Shown: positions 40,361-50,363, numbered from the stretch's first letter. The stretch is DNA of 61,962 nt from an uncultured Collinsella sp. (GCA_900762355.1 CAAFGE010000030.1:1-61962); one strand, 5' to 3'. The notes: a model not told the origin generated them from the letters alone. Made by a program: numbers and translations.

Positions 40361-41725
40361 ATGGCGATCACGCCCGCAGAAATCGCGGAAACCCGCGGCA
40401 TGGTTGAGGAACAGAACCTCGACATCAGGACCATCACCATGGGTGTTTCGCTCATGGGTTGCGGTGACGAGAACCTCGACCGCATGTGCACGAAGATCTA
40501 CGACCACGTGACGCGCACGGCTGAGCATCTGGTCGAGACCGCCGAGAACCTCGAGCGCGAGTACGGTATCCCCATCGTCAACAAGCGCGTTTCCGTCACC
40601 CCAGTGGCGCAGATCGCCGCGTGCTGCAAGGATGAGGACCTCACCCCCATCGCGCACGCCCTCGACCGCGCGGCAGAGACGCTCGGCATCGATTACCTGG
40701 GCGGCTTCTCCGCACTCGTCCAGAAGGGCATCGGCGACGCCGACCGCCGCGTCATCCAGTCCATCCCCCAGGCGCTCGCCACCACGAGCCGCGTCTGCTC
40801 CAGCGTCAACGTCGCCAGCCTGCGCGCCGGCATCAACATGGACGCCGTGCTCATGGCCGCCCAGACCATCATCGATGCCGCCAAGCTCACGGCCGACCAG
40901 GATTCCGTCGGCGCCTCCAAGTTTGTCTGCTTTGCCAACATGGTCGAGGACTCCCCGTTTATGGCGGGCGCCGTCCACGGCGGTGGCGAGGCCGACGCCG
41001 TCATCAACGTAGGCGTCTCGGGCCCCGGCGTTATGGCCGCAGCCCTGGAAACGCTGCCCGATTCCGCATCGATGATGGAAGTCGCCGAAAAGATCAAGCA
41101 GACCGCCTTTAAGATCACCCGCGCCGGCGAGCTCATGAGCCGCGAGGCCGCCCATCGTCTGGGTGTCGAGAAGGGCATTGTCGACCTGTCGCTGGCTCCC
41201 ACGCCTGCCATCGGCGACTCCGTTGCCCGCATTCTCGAGATCATCGGTGTTGGCACCTGCGGTGGCCCGGGCACGACCTGCGCACTCGCTATGCTCAACG
41301 ACGCCGTCAAGAAGGGCGGCGTCATGGCCAGCTCCAGCGTCGGTGGTCTCTCGGGCGCCTTTATCCCCGTGTCCGAGGACGCCGGCATGATCGCCGCCGT
41401 CGAAGCCGGCGCGCTTTCGCTCGAGAAGCTCGAGGCCATGACCTGCGTGTGCTCCGTCGGCCTGGACATGATCGCCATCCCCGGCGACACCCCGGTCGAG
41501 ACCATCGCCGGCATCATCGCCGACGAGATGGCTATCGGCGTCATCAACAACAAGACCACGGCTGTCCGCGTCATCCCCGCCATCGGCAAAGGCGTGGGCG
41601 ACTGCGTCGAGTACGGCGGTCTGTTCGGCCGTGCGCCCATCATGCCGGTGAACCCCAACGCCGGCACCGTGCTTGCCCACCGTGGTGGACGCTTCCCGGC
41701 ACCGCTGAACTCGCTGAAGAACTAG
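40361..41725 (+). CDS. DUF711/UPF0210 protein
   Basis: A 454-residue protein of the UPF0210 (DUF711, 'PFL family') group, distantly related to glycyl-radical enzyme folds but without a glycyl-radical loop. Conserved stretches include MGVSLMGCGDENLDRMCTKI (about 26-45), DYLGGFSALVQKG and GGVMASSSVGGLSGAFIPVS. Function unknown in general; members often sit next to an ACT-domain gene, which is not seen here. ATG 40361 follows AGGAGCGCAAGG. Cytoplasmic, highly conserved. Confidence 0.9.
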   Translation: MAITPAEIAETRGMVEEQNLDIRTITMGVSLMGCGDENLDRMCTKIYDHVTRTAEHLVETAENLEREYGIPIVNKRVSVTPVAQIAACCKDEDLTPIAHALDRAAETLGIDYLGGFSALVQKGIGDADRRVIQSIPQALATTSRVCSSVNVASLRAGINMDAVLMAAQTIIDAAKLTADQDSVGASKFVCFANMVEDSPFMAGAVHGGGEADAVINVGVSGPGVMAAALETLPDSASMMEVAEKIKQTAFKITRAGELMSREAAHRLGVEKGIVDLSLAPTPAIGDSVARILEIIGVGTCGGPGTTCALAMLNDAVKKGGVMASSSVGGLSGAFIPVSEDAGMIAAVEAGALSLEKLEAMTCVCSVGLDMIAIPGDTPVETIAGIIADEMAIGVINNKTTAVRVIPAIGKGVGDCVEYGGLFGRAPIMPVNPNAGTVLAHRGGRFPAPLNSLKN

Positions 41726-41742
41726 CCTAGGGATTCGGGCGA

Positions 41743-41884
41743 GGAGCCCCGCTGCCCGGCGGCGGGCATATAAGGTCGCCTGCTCGGACAGTCCTGGCTC
41801 GCACGGAGAGCACATTAAGTGCTCTCCGGCTCGTGCGGAACTCGCGATCGACCTTCTATGCCTGCCGCCGGGCAGCGGGGCTCC
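41743..41884. repeat. 142-bp palindromic element with nested hairpin
   Basis: A 36-nt left arm beginning GGAGCCCCGCTGCCCGGCGG (41743-41778) and its complement at 41849-41884 agree at 34 of 36 positions. Inside the 70-nt centre is a perfect 9-bp hairpin, GGAGAGCAC-ATTAA-GTGCTCTCC (41805-41827), with CGCAC/GTGCG pairing around it. No coding frame fits. It may be a miniature inverted-repeat transposable element or a long structured non-coding RNA; it directly follows the DUF711 gene. Confidence 0.85.
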
Positions 41885-41998
41885 CGCACAACGGGACCTT
41901 GGTTGGGTTCTGTCCCTTTGGCAGTCGCTTCGCTTCTGCCCATCCTGGCTGATGCGGTGGTTTGGCGTTGGATCGGTTCTTTCTGATATATGCTGGTT

Positions 41999-42030
41999 GC
42001 GGCTCTTCTTTTGGGAGGGGCCGCTTTTTT
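41999..42030 (+). terminator. rightward terminator
   Basis: GCGGC (41999-42003) pairs with GCCGC (42020-42024), followed by TTTTTT. The short stem has a 16-nt loop. It would end transcription coming from the palindromic element before the methyltransferase gene. Confidence 0.6.
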
Positions 42031-42049
42031 GTTGTGAGGGGGATGGCCC

Positions 42050-42937
42050 GTGGTTGATGGGGAGAATCGTTCTGAGCTGCTTTCCACAGATTGGAACCAG
42101 GAATGGATGCGCTTGCAAGCTGCTCGGCATCGGGCTGATGACTCTTTTGAGTGGGATAAAAGAGCTCGGCATTTTCGGCCGCTTGAGACTGCTCCGTATG
42201 CTCGCGATTTTATGAAGCTGTTGGCACTCCAGCCTGGTGAGTCGGTGCTTGATATGGGATGTGGGGCCGGATCGATTGCTATTCCGCTTGCTCAGGCTGG
42301 GCATCCTGTGATTGCTGCTGACTTCTCGCCTGCGATGTTGGGCACGCTTGATGCTGGCATTGAGTACTATGGGCTCGAGGGTCGCATTACACCGCTTGAG
42401 CTTGCTTGGGATGATGATTGGGACTTGGTTGGGCCGATCGCAAAAGCGGTTGATGTTGCCTTTGCCAGTCGTTCGGTCACGACGACCAACCTAAAAGGTG
42501 CGCTTGCCAAGCTTGATCGTACGGCTCGTCGGCGTTGTGCTGTCACGATGGTCGCTAACTCCAGCCCGCGCTATGACTTGCACTTGATGAACGCCATCGG
42601 TGCCTCGGTTACCTGCAGTAATGGCTTTGTGTATGCCTTTAATATCCTCATTCAGATGGGTGTGCTGCCGCAGGTCACGTACTTTGAATCGCCTCGTCGC
42701 GATACCTTCGATAGCCTTGAGGCGGGCGTGGCGGACTTCTCCCGCATGCTCGAGCACGGTAACGAGGATAAGATCGATCGCCTGCGCGACTACATTGCCC
42801 AGCATATGATTGAGAACCCCCATGCCGGTGAGCCGGGCTCCAAGGGCGTGCCGCAGGGACGCTATATGCTCGACCATGTCCGCAAGGTCCGCTGGGCGTT
42901 TATTGCCTGGGAGCCGGTCTCTGCGGACCGTCCGTAG
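42050..42937 (+). CDS. class I SAM-dependent methyltransferase
   Basis: A 295-residue protein. Motif I is VLDMGCGAGSIAIPLA (about 65-80), followed by VIAADFSPAML and a DVAFASRSV motif. It resembles cytoplasmic small-molecule methyltransferases often found in Coriobacteriia. The start is GTG 42050 after GAGGGGG; no nearer ATG has a site. It stands alone between two terminator-like structures. Acceptor unknown. T-rich codons (GCT, GGT, CTT) in the first 200 codons differ from the C-rich codon use of the neighbours, a hint of foreign origin. Confidence 0.82.
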   Translation: MVDGENRSELLSTDWNQEWMRLQAARHRADDSFEWDKRARHFRPLETAPYARDFMKLLALQPGESVLDMGCGAGSIAIPLAQAGHPVIAADFSPAMLGTLDAGIEYYGLEGRITPLELAWDDDWDLVGPIAKAVDVAFASRSVTTTNLKGALAKLDRTARRRCAVTMVANSSPRYDLHLMNAIGASVTCSNGFVYAFNILIQMGVLPQVTYFESPRRDTFDSLEAGVADFSRMLEHGNEDKIDRLRDYIAQHMIENPHAGEPGSKGVPQGRYMLDHVRKVRWAFIAWEPVSADRP

Positions 42938-43117
42938 ACCCCCTTCGAGCTCCGCGCACGCCTGCCTGTAGCCCGCACCGCCACTCACTCGGCATCCGCA
43001 TTCTTTTTGAACTGGGCAAACGCGCTCCACACCGCGCCGTTCCTGCGCTATCGTGGGACAGCTCACGTAGATTAAGGCCCCGTCGCGGGGCGCCCTATAC
43101 ATAGAAAGCGAGAACCC

Positions 43118-43417
43118 ATGGCACTGACAGGAGCACAGGTCAAGCAGCTTCGCAGCATGGCCCACCACCTCAACCCCGCCATCATCATCGGCAAGTCCGA
43201 CGTCAACGAGGGCACCGTCGAGCAGACGGTCGCCTACCTGGAGAAGCACGAGCTTGTTAAGTGCTCCGTGCTCGATGGCTCCAGCCTTTCCGCCCGCGAG
43301 GCCGCCGAGGAGCTCGCCGAGCGCTCCCACGCCGAGGTCGTCCAGGTTATCGGCCGCAAGTTCTCGCTGTATCGCGAGTCCTCGCGCAAGGATATCGAGA
43401 AGATCAAGCTCGTCTAG
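43118..43417 (+). CDS. yhbY: RNA-binding protein, YhbY/CRM domain
   Basis: A 99-residue protein that is one CRM domain: LRSMAHHLNPAIIIGKSDVN near the start, with the GKSD turn, and VVQVIGRKFSLYRESSR near the end. YhbY binds pre-50S ribosomal particles and helps 23S rRNA maturation. ATG 43118 is preceded by GAAAGCGAG. Followed by a strong terminator. Confidence 0.93.
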   Translation: MALTGAQVKQLRSMAHHLNPAIIIGKSDVNEGTVEQTVAYLEKHELVKCSVLDGSSLSAREAAEELAERSHAEVVQVIGRKFSLYRESSRKDIEKIKLV

Positions 43418-43455
43418 GAGCCAGCGATCCGGCGAACCAACACATAGCAAGCCTA

Positions 43456-43488
43456 CGGGCGTCCGAGCAATTCGGACGCCCGTTTTTT
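43456..43488 (+). terminator. yhbY terminator
   Basis: CGGGCGTCCGA and TCGGACGCCCG form an 11-bp stem around GCAAT, followed by TTTTTT. It ends yhbY; the convergent SARP gene stops inside the T-run. Confidence 0.95.
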
Positions 43489-46486
43489 ATCGCTCGACCA
43501 GCACGCGGTTAAGTCTGCCCTCCACTAAGCGCTCGTATAGACGCCGAGTCTCGGGCTCGGGCACGCCATTGACCTGCTCCCTTAGGTGGTGCATATGCCC
43601 ACTGTACAGTTCGACGATATCGCGCCGCCGCCCCGCCGCGCCGTAGACGCGCATAGCGCAACGCACCATGTCCTCGCGCGCCGTCTCTTGGCGCAGCCCC
43701 GACTCCACCAGCCATACCGCCGACTGCAAATCGTTTTCTTCTAGGGCGGCATTCGCTCCCCGAATCATGCAGTCGATATACTTCGATTCCATAATGCGCC
43801 GCATACGCAAAAAGTAGGTGGGATTGCAGCCATTGGGAACATACAACGGGCCGGCGTAGAGCTGCTCGATCTTAAGGCACAGCTCGACCAGATGGGGCCC
43901 GCGCGCACCCGTGCGATTTCCCAAAACTTCGCGGCTTATCTGATCAAATAACCGCACATCGGTCTTAACATAGTCGCCGTTAAGCCCAATGCATTCATTT
44001 TGGATGAGCACGCACGATTTTCCGTCCGGCGTCGGCCCCAAGGCCGAACGCAGGCGCGATATCGTCGAGTACAGGTTGTTGCGGGCGCTGTTGAACTCGG
44101 CATGGGGCCACAGCTCCATAGCCAGCGTCTCGCGATCGACCAGCGCATCCATGCCCAGCGCAAGCCGCTCGGCAAGCGTTGCCGCCTTCTTGCGGCGCCA
44201 CATCTTGTCCGTGATGGGAAACCCGTCGCGCTCGGCGCGAAACGCCCCAAACATGCGAATCTCGATATGGTCGACAGTATCGACGGCTTCGACCTCGCCA
44301 GCCTGAAACAGGCGCTCACCCTCCCCTTCCAAATCGTCGCGCAGCGAGTACCGCGACAGCTCGCGCACGGGAAGCTTCTTGCGAATCCTGGTCGCCGGCT
44401 CGCCCAGACAATGCATGGCAAGGCGCGCAAAGAGCCGATACGATGGCTCCAGAATCCCCGCACGATTCATGGACATCCAGGCCGCAAGATCGCTGTCTCG
44501 GCCCGCACAGGCCAAATGCAGCGCCACCATCCAGGCCTCCGCTCCACCAACCTGCGTCTGGCTTATATCGAGCAACTCCGCTTCCTCGCGTACCGAAACC
44601 ATCGAGGTGTTACGCAGATACGCCGCGCGCTCCAGCAGCAATGCGTTATCGCGCATGTACGCAATCGACTCCTCGGCAAGTTTGAGCACTTGGACCGCAC
44701 GGAACTTTGCATTAACCGGCCGTCCCTCTGCCAGCGACTGCCAGCCTTCTAGCAACAGGCCAAACAGCTGAATCTGGTTGTCGCGCATGCGCACGGCAAA
44801 ACGATCGAGCTCGTTGAACGCCGCGTCGTCGGTTACCGGCAGGCCGGAAAGGAGCCGCCGTGCCGCCAACACCATGCGCACCCAGGTAGCCATCGCCTTA
44901 AGCCCACGCACGTCGAGCGCCTTCCGCACCACCGTCATCTCGTCGTCGCGCTCGTCGGTTCCCGTAAACGACCCGTCAAAGAGCTCCACCAGCATGCTAT
45001 CGGCCCGTATAACAATCCCCGCGATGTCGAGCTCGCAGTCGTAGGCCTTGCTCGTTTTGAGCTGCTGTAGAACGCCGCCGTCATCTCCCCGCTCGGTCAG
45101 GCAGCGCTTGACCTCGATATGCGCAGACAACATATCGAGTGCGGTATGGGATGTCTCGATTTCTGGCACGGCCAGGTTCGTAGGAAGCCCAAGCCCGTTG
45201 TCCCCATAGCAAACAGCCGTCAGTGTCTGGGCCACCCTCCATGAAACAGGGTCTATTTCGCAGGCCGCCCGTTCGCCCCCGCGCTCGATAACCGATGCCA
45301 TATAGCGAGCGAGCTTTGTATTGGACACGCTGACCGCTGCCAGATATACGCCAAGCGCCTCGGCAGGCGTTGGCTCTGGAGCCGGATCGTCGGCATCGAT
45401 CGTGCCCAGCGCTGCTCGGCAGATATCGGCCCCGTGCCCCGTCAGAGCAAGATCGACCCCATACTGCCCAGCAAGTTCAAGGACCGCATCACGGTCCAAA
45501 AAGGCGTCCGCCAGGCCCATCGCCGCATCGCATCGGCCCGCCTTAAGCAAAATCCGGGCCGCCCTCGGAACAAGTTCGGGGCGAACCTCGGCCACCAACT
45601 TGCGCAAACGCAAGCGTCCGTTATCCTCCGTGCCCAGACACGTAAAACTCCGCTCGGCGGGATCCAAGCCAAAGATCGGATAGTCGCGTACAAAGTAGGA
45701 CTGGTCGACCATCGACAGCCTCACCCCACAAGCCTCGAGTTCTGCGATATTGCCCTCGCCCATCAAAATCATGAGACATGCCACGCAAAACAGCGCATTA
45801 TTGTCGAGCGAAGCCAGATCGACAAGTGCCGCGCCATATACGTTGACAATCTCGTTTTCGAGCAGACCGGCTGCGTCGCCTTGGCCATACAGACCCGTCT
45901 GCAATGCCGAAACGAGCTCGGGCACGCCCTGCGTGAGCTGATAAAAGTCGAGCGATGTGCTGATCGAAAACGCCGATGCCCACGCCGAATACTCATAGGC
46001 ATGCACCTTGAGCATCTGCGCATTGATCTTAACCGAATCGCCCAGCCCATGAATCAGCTGACGATTTGAAGGACGGCAGGAGATAAAGACCCCTACCCCC
46101 ATGGCGCGCAGGCCGCGAATCCTGTCGATGAGGTCTTCGGTATCGTGCTGATCGAGGTTTGGCACATTATCAATCGCGATAAGGGAGTGCGGTTTGTCTT
46201 TGAGTTCTTCGGTAACCACCTCGAGCTGCATAAACACCTCGCGCCCAGTGGCGCGATCGGCCTCGATAATCCGCACGGGGCCTCGCGTCGGGTCGCATTT
46301 AACCTCATGGGTGTACTGCAGCAGCACCGAGGTCTTCCCAAACCCGTCGGGCGCATAAAGAACCACGATGCCGGCCTTTCGGCCCTTGGCGAGAAGCTCA
46401 TTCATCAAGCGTTCGCGTCGCACCATATAGCCACCGCCCAGCGGCATCAGCTCGAGGTCGTCCATACTGCCCAAATCGTTTACCAT
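43487..46486 (-). CDS. STAND ATPase-SARP (BTAD) transcriptional regulator
   Basis: A 999-residue regulator. The N-terminal 250 residues are a STAND/MalT-like ATPase with P-loop APDGFGKTS (about 44-52) and Walker B-like SLIAIDNV. The middle is helical repeat. The C-terminal 250 residues begin IEIRMFGAFRAERDGFPITD, a winged-helix DNA-binding domain, then a BTAD domain rich in helices (YSGHMHHLREQ near the end). SARP-type output with an ATPase sensor resembles AfsR turned around. Targets unknown; no biosynthetic cluster is adjacent. ATG 46486 follows GAGGAG. Confidence 0.88.
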   Translation of the reverse strand: MVNDLGSMDDLELMPLGGGYMVRRERLMNELLAKGRKAGIVVLYAPDGFGKTSVLLQYTHEVKCDPTRGPVRIIEADRATGREVFMQLEVVTEELKDKPHSLIAIDNVPNLDQHDTEDLIDRIRGLRAMGVGVFISCRPSNRQLIHGLGDSVKINAQMLKVHAYEYSAWASAFSISTSLDFYQLTQGVPELVSALQTGLYGQGDAAGLLENEIVNVYGAALVDLASLDNNALFCVACLMILMGEGNIAELEACGVRLSMVDQSYFVRDYPIFGLDPAERSFTCLGTEDNGRLRLRKLVAEVRPELVPRAARILLKAGRCDAAMGLADAFLDRDAVLELAGQYGVDLALTGHGADICRAALGTIDADDPAPEPTPAEALGVYLAAVSVSNTKLARYMASVIERGGERAACEIDPVSWRVAQTLTAVCYGDNGLGLPTNLAVPEIETSHTALDMLSAHIEVKRCLTERGDDGGVLQQLKTSKAYDCELDIAGIVIRADSMLVELFDGSFTGTDERDDEMTVVRKALDVRGLKAMATWVRMVLAARRLLSGLPVTDDAAFNELDRFAVRMRDNQIQLFGLLLEGWQSLAEGRPVNAKFRAVQVLKLAEESIAYMRDNALLLERAAYLRNTSMVSVREEAELLDISQTQVGGAEAWMVALHLACAGRDSDLAAWMSMNRAGILEPSYRLFARLAMHCLGEPATRIRKKLPVRELSRYSLRDDLEGEGERLFQAGEVEAVDTVDHIEIRMFGAFRAERDGFPITDKMWRRKKAATLAERLALGMDALVDRETLAMELWPHAEFNSARNNLYSTISRLRSALGPTPDGKSCVLIQNECIGLNGDYVKTDVRLFDQISREVLGNRTGARGPHLVELCLKIEQLYAGPLYVPNGCNPTYFLRMRRIMESKYIDCMIRGANAALEENDLQSAVWLVESGLRQETAREDMVRCAMRVYGAAGRRRDIVELYSGHMHHLREQVNGVPEPETRRLYERLVEGRLNRVLVER

Positions 46487-46934
46487 GCCCGCTCCTCAAC
46501 TCGACCGTATGGACACTGTAGCCGCAAGACCATACAAGCCGCGCTATGAATAGAGCGACCTTGTGTTTTAGGTTGTCTTTTGGTACGCAAGCGGCAAGTT
46601 TTTGTACAGCGAGGGCCGATTCTTATTAATCCCCCGACTAATCGGTCTTTAAGCAGGTAAATGAGCTTGTCAGCTTGTCCCATCTAAGCGGCAGTGTAAC
46701 GCAAATGAACAAGGTTCAGCCATGTCATTCAACTCGCCTAGCACCCGCTACCGTCTACGACCTTTTAGTGGCATTTTTGCATAGAATCTGGTATGGAATG
46801 AATCAAGCTGTTTGACATCCGGCATTCGCCAAGCTTGCGGCAAGATTTTGGTCAAGCGGGCGGAAAGGGATAGCAAAAAGGCCCCCGCAAAGCGGAGGCC
46901 TTAGGCAAGGCTATGTCGAGGTGCAGGATTCGCG
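46487..46934. other. 448-bp intergenic region before the SARP gene
   Basis: Apart from the nagB terminator at its left-hand (coordinate-high) end, no gene is supported. CCGATT and AATCGG (around 46617-46643) can close a loose stem. It probably holds the SARP promoter and leader; I see no riboswitch or repeat of note. Confidence 0.4.
46873..46908 (-). terminator. nagB terminator
   Basis: On the minus strand AAGGCCTCCGC and GCGGGGGCCTT form a stem around TTT, followed by TTTGCTATCC. It lies about 27 nt past the nagB stop. Confidence 0.88.
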
Positions 46935-47663
46935 CTACTCGCAGAGCGAAAGGGCGGCCTCGTCGGCAACGACAACGCAGTTGGTGTGCAGCTGCAGGAT
47001 CGAAGCCGGGCACGCGGGCGTAACCGGACCATAGCACATGTCATGCACGGCCTGAGCCTTGGCCTCGCCGTTGGCGACGACCAGGATCATGCGGGCATAC
47101 ATGATGGTCTGGGTACCCATGGTGTAGGCCTGGCGGGGAACATCGTCGATGCTGTCGAACAGGCGGCTGTTGGCCTGAATGGTGCTCTCGGTGAGGTCGA
47201 CGCAGTGCGTGCCCTTGGAGAAGTGGTCATCGGGCTCGTTGAAGCCGATGTGGCCGTTGTTGCCAATGCCGAGCAGCTGCAGATCCGGGTAACCGGCGGC
47301 GGCGACGATCTTGTCGTACTCAGAGCAGGCAGCGGCGGCGTCGGGGTTGGAACCGTCGGGCACATGCGTGTTGTTCAGGTCGATGTTGATGTGATCGAAG
47401 AAGTTCTCACGCATAAAGTAGTGATAGCTCTGGGGATCGTCGTGCGAAAGGCCGCGATACTCGTCCAGGTTGTAGGTGCTGACCTCGGCAAAGTCGACGT
47501 CGCCCTTCTCGTACCAAGCAGCGAGCTGCTTGTAGGCACCGATCGGGGTGGAGCCGGTGGCAAGGCCCAGCACACAGTCGGGCTTGAGGATAACCTGCGC
47601 CGAGATGATATTGGCTGCCTTGCGGCTCATATCCTCGTAGTCTTTAGCTTTAATGATCTTCAT
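46935..47663 (-). CDS. nagB: glucosamine-6-phosphate deaminase
   Basis: A 242-residue NagB. ATGSTP (about 34-39), the catalytic NLDEYRGL loop (about 64-71) and GIGNNGHIGFNEPDD (about 128-142) are all present. It converts glucosamine-6-phosphate to fructose-6-phosphate and ammonia, feeding amino sugars into glycolysis; glmM, the reverse direction toward UDP-GlcNAc, is 840 bp away. Start ATG 47663 follows AAAGGACG. It is separated from the EIIA gene by a terminator. Confidence 0.95.
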   Translation of the reverse strand: MKIIKAKDYEDMSRKAANIISAQVILKPDCVLGLATGSTPIGAYKQLAAWYEKGDVDFAEVSTYNLDEYRGLSHDDPQSYHYFMRENFFDHINIDLNNTHVPDGSNPDAAAACSEYDKIVAAAGYPDLQLLGIGNNGHIGFNEPDDHFSKGTHCVDLTESTIQANSRLFDSIDDVPRQAYTMGTQTIMYARMILVVANGEAKAQAVHDMCYGPVTPACPASILQLHTNCVVVADEAALSLCE

Positions 47664-47862
47664 TACGCGTCCTTTCTCGTACAAGAGAGGCAAGGCTCCC
47701 CTTACAAGCACTTGCCCGCGGCCCGCGTCGGCCGCAACCAACGTGTGCGGCCACCAGGGCGAGGTCGCGTAATGTATGTGTCTCGTGTCTAGCCGCGTCG
47801 AGGCCCCTGCCCGTCCACGGTGACCCGAAGCCTTTTAGCTTCGGACAAATCCCATCTTGCCA

Positions 47863-47894
47863 CGGAGGGCGTCCTCTTTCAAGGGCGCCCTCCG
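47863..47894 (-). terminator. terminator of the EIIA gene
   Basis: CGGAGGGCG (47863-47871) pairs with CGCCCTCCG (47886-47894). On the minus strand it follows the EIIA stop by 41 nt. There is little U-run, so efficiency is uncertain. Confidence 0.6.
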
Positions 47895-47935
47895 TAAACG
47901 TGTTTGAATTGTAGGCTAATGGCCACCTGCACTTG

Positions 47936-48433
47936 CTAGCGCTCGCGAGCAACGATGAGCTGGTCCATCTCTTCGACATGCACGCCAACGGAGCCCTGGA
48001 TGCTCGAGAACTCAACAGAGTTGCACACCAAGATGGGAACCGTCACATCGTAGCCCTCGGCAGCAATTGCCTCGCGATCGAACTCAATGAGCACATCGCC
48101 CTTATGGACGATGTCACCCACTTGCGCATGTACGGTAAAGTGCTTGCCCTCAAGCTGAACAGTGTCCAAACCAACGTGGATGAGCACGTCCAAGCCATCG
48201 ACCGTGTTGAGCGCAACGGCGTGACCCGTGGGAAAAATGGCCTCGACCTTGGCATCAGCCGGTGCAATCACACGCGTTCCGGTAGGCTGAATCGCCACGC
48301 CCTGGCCCAAAAGGCCGGTGGCAAATGTCTGGTCGTTTACCTCGGAAAGCGGAATGACGTCGCCCGAGATGGGAGCATCCAGCGTAAGGACTCGACCACG
48401 CATACCAAAAGACCTTAGGACTTTAGTGAACAT
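47936..48433 (-). CDS. PTS glucose-type EIIA
   Basis: A 165-residue stand-alone EIIA of the glucose family. Phospho-histidine His86 is in DVLIHVGLDTVQL and the supporting His71 in FPTGHAVAL. It receives phosphate from HPr and passes it to EIIB domains such as that of the 29584-31053 permease, which lacks an EIIA. ATG 48433 follows GGGGAG; a few codons upstream are open without a site. Possibly also a regulator, as Crr is in Proteobacteria, but that role is not known in this phylum. Confidence 0.92.
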   Translation of the reverse strand: MFTKVLRSFGMRGRVLTLDAPISGDVIPLSEVNDQTFATGLLGQGVAIQPTGTRVIAPADAKVEAIFPTGHAVALNTVDGLDVLIHVGLDTVQLEGKHFTVHAQVGDIVHKGDVLIEFDREAIAAEGYDVTVPILVCNSVEFSSIQGSVGVHVEEMDQLIVARER

Positions 48434-48504
48434 GCTCCCCCTCGGACATACCAATCGACCAAAATAGCCTTAACAGTTTACCACTTGGCACTCGTTTTTG
48501 ACCA

Positions 48505-49842
48505 TTAGGGAAGTTCGCGCTTGACAACCTCGACGATGTCGTCGACAACGCGCTGGGTCAGCTCGTGCGTCTCGGCCTCGGCCATAACGCGGACCAGCGG
48601 CTCGGTACCGCTCGGACGCACCAGAATGCGGCCACGGCCGTCAAGCTCCTTCTCGGCAGCAGCGACGGCATCCCAGATGGGCTGGCAATCATCCAGACCA
48701 GCCTTGTTGTCGGAATGCACGTTGACGAGTACCTGCGGGTACTTCTTCATGATGCCGGCAAGATCGGTGAGGGTACGACCGGTGCGCTTGAGCACGGCCA
48801 GCAGCTGCAGAGCCGTCACCAGGCCGTCACCGGTGGTGTTGTGCTCCAGGAAGATGATGTGGCCGGACTGTTCGCCGCCGATGACGGCACCGTCCGCGAG
48901 CATACGCTCAAGAACATAACGGTCGCCCACAGCGGTCTGAACCATCTCGAAGCCCTGCTCCTTCATAGCGATGGAGAAGCCCAGGTTGCACATAACGGTC
49001 GAGACGATCTCGGAGTTGGCGAGCTTGCCACGGGCGGCCAGGTCGGAGCCGCAGATGGCCAGGATGTAGTCGCCATCGATCTCGTTGCCCTCGCTGTCCA
49101 CGAACAGCACGCGGTCGGCGTCGCCGTCGTGAGCCAGGCCGATATCGGCATGGGTGCGCAGCACGAGCTCGCGCAGGGGCTCAAGGTGAGTGGAGCCGCA
49201 CTCAACGTTAATGTCGGTGCCGCAGTAATCGGTGTTGATGGCATGGACCGTGGCGCCCAGGCGCTGCAGCGCGGCAGGCGTGGTCTGGCAAGAAGCGCCA
49301 TGGCCGCAGTCGACGGCAACGACTAGGCCATCGAGCCTCAGGCCATCAAGCGTATCGATGGCGTGGTCGACATATGCCTTGCGGGCGTCTTTCATCTTGA
49401 TGATGTGGCCCACGCCGGCACCGGTCGGCAGCGTGTCGGCAGCCATGGCTTCCTCGGACATGACCCAGGCGCTGATCTCTTCCTCGACCGCATCGGGAAG
49501 CTTCATGCCCTTGCGGCTAAAGAACTTGATGCCGTTGAACTCCGGCGGATTATGCGAAGCAGAGATGACGATGCCGCCATCGAGCTCGTTCTGGACGGTG
49601 AGCAGCGCCACGGCAGGCGTGGGGATGACGCCGCAGCAGTGCGGGCGGCCGCCCTCGGCCATAATGCCGGCGGTCAGAGCGCTCTCGAGCATGGTGCCCG
49701 AAAGACGCGTGTCGCGGCCGATGCAGATGTCCGGACCAAGGAACTTGGTCGCCGCGCGGCCCAGGCGAAACGCGAGGTCGCACGAGAGGTCGGCATTGGC
49801 GACGCCACGGACGCCGTCGGTACCGAAGATGTTCTGGGGCAT
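48505..49842 (-). CDS. glmM: phosphoglucosamine mutase
   Basis: A 445-residue GlmM with the full four-domain architecture. The phosphoserine loop is ISASHNPP (catalytic Ser96), the metal loop is DGDADR (about 240) and the sugar-binding/phosphate end is RPSGTEPLVRVMAE. It interconverts glucosamine-6-phosphate and glucosamine-1-phosphate for UDP-GlcNAc and peptidoglycan synthesis. ATG 49842 follows AAGGAGCG. It is 119 nt downstream of rpsI, with a terminator between. Confidence 0.96.
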   Translation of the reverse strand: MPQNIFGTDGVRGVANADLSCDLAFRLGRAATKFLGPDICIGRDTRLSGTMLESALTAGIMAEGGRPHCCGVIPTPAVALLTVQNELDGGIVISASHNPPEFNGIKFFSRKGMKLPDAVEEEISAWVMSEEAMAADTLPTGAGVGHIIKMKDARKAYVDHAIDTLDGLRLDGLVVAVDCGHGASCQTTPAALQRLGATVHAINTDYCGTDINVECGSTHLEPLRELVLRTHADIGLAHDGDADRVLFVDSEGNEIDGDYILAICGSDLAARGKLANSEIVSTVMCNLGFSIAMKEQGFEMVQTAVGDRYVLERMLADGAVIGGEQSGHIIFLEHNTTGDGLVTALQLLAVLKRTGRTLTDLAGIMKKYPQVLVNVHSDNKAGLDDCQPIWDAVAAAEKELDGRGRILVRPSGTEPLVRVMAEAETHELTQRVVDDIVEVVKRELP

Positions 49843-49890
49843 AGGATCGCTCCTTCCCTAGCAGGCGATATGCAACCGCCCACCCTAGTC

Positions 49891-49935
49891 GAAAAAGAAA
49901 AGCGGGACCCGCCGAGGAATCGGCAGGCCCCGCTT
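49891..49935 (-). terminator. rplM-rpsI terminator
   Basis: On the minus strand GCGGGGCCTGCCGA and TCGGCGGGTCCCGC form a long stem with mismatches (49902-49934), followed by TTTTCTTTTTC, 28 nt past the rpsI stop. Confidence 0.92.
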
Positions 49936-49965
49936 GTACATTGTATCTCGAAAGGAGATAAAACC

Positions 49966-50361
<396 letters not shown>

Positions 50362-50363
50362 CT

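Noticed and set aside
40274..42304. 676-residue minus-strand frame spanning the palindromic element
   Set aside because: It is an antisense shadow of the DUF711 gene extended through the structured element; no start site or homologous block is visible.
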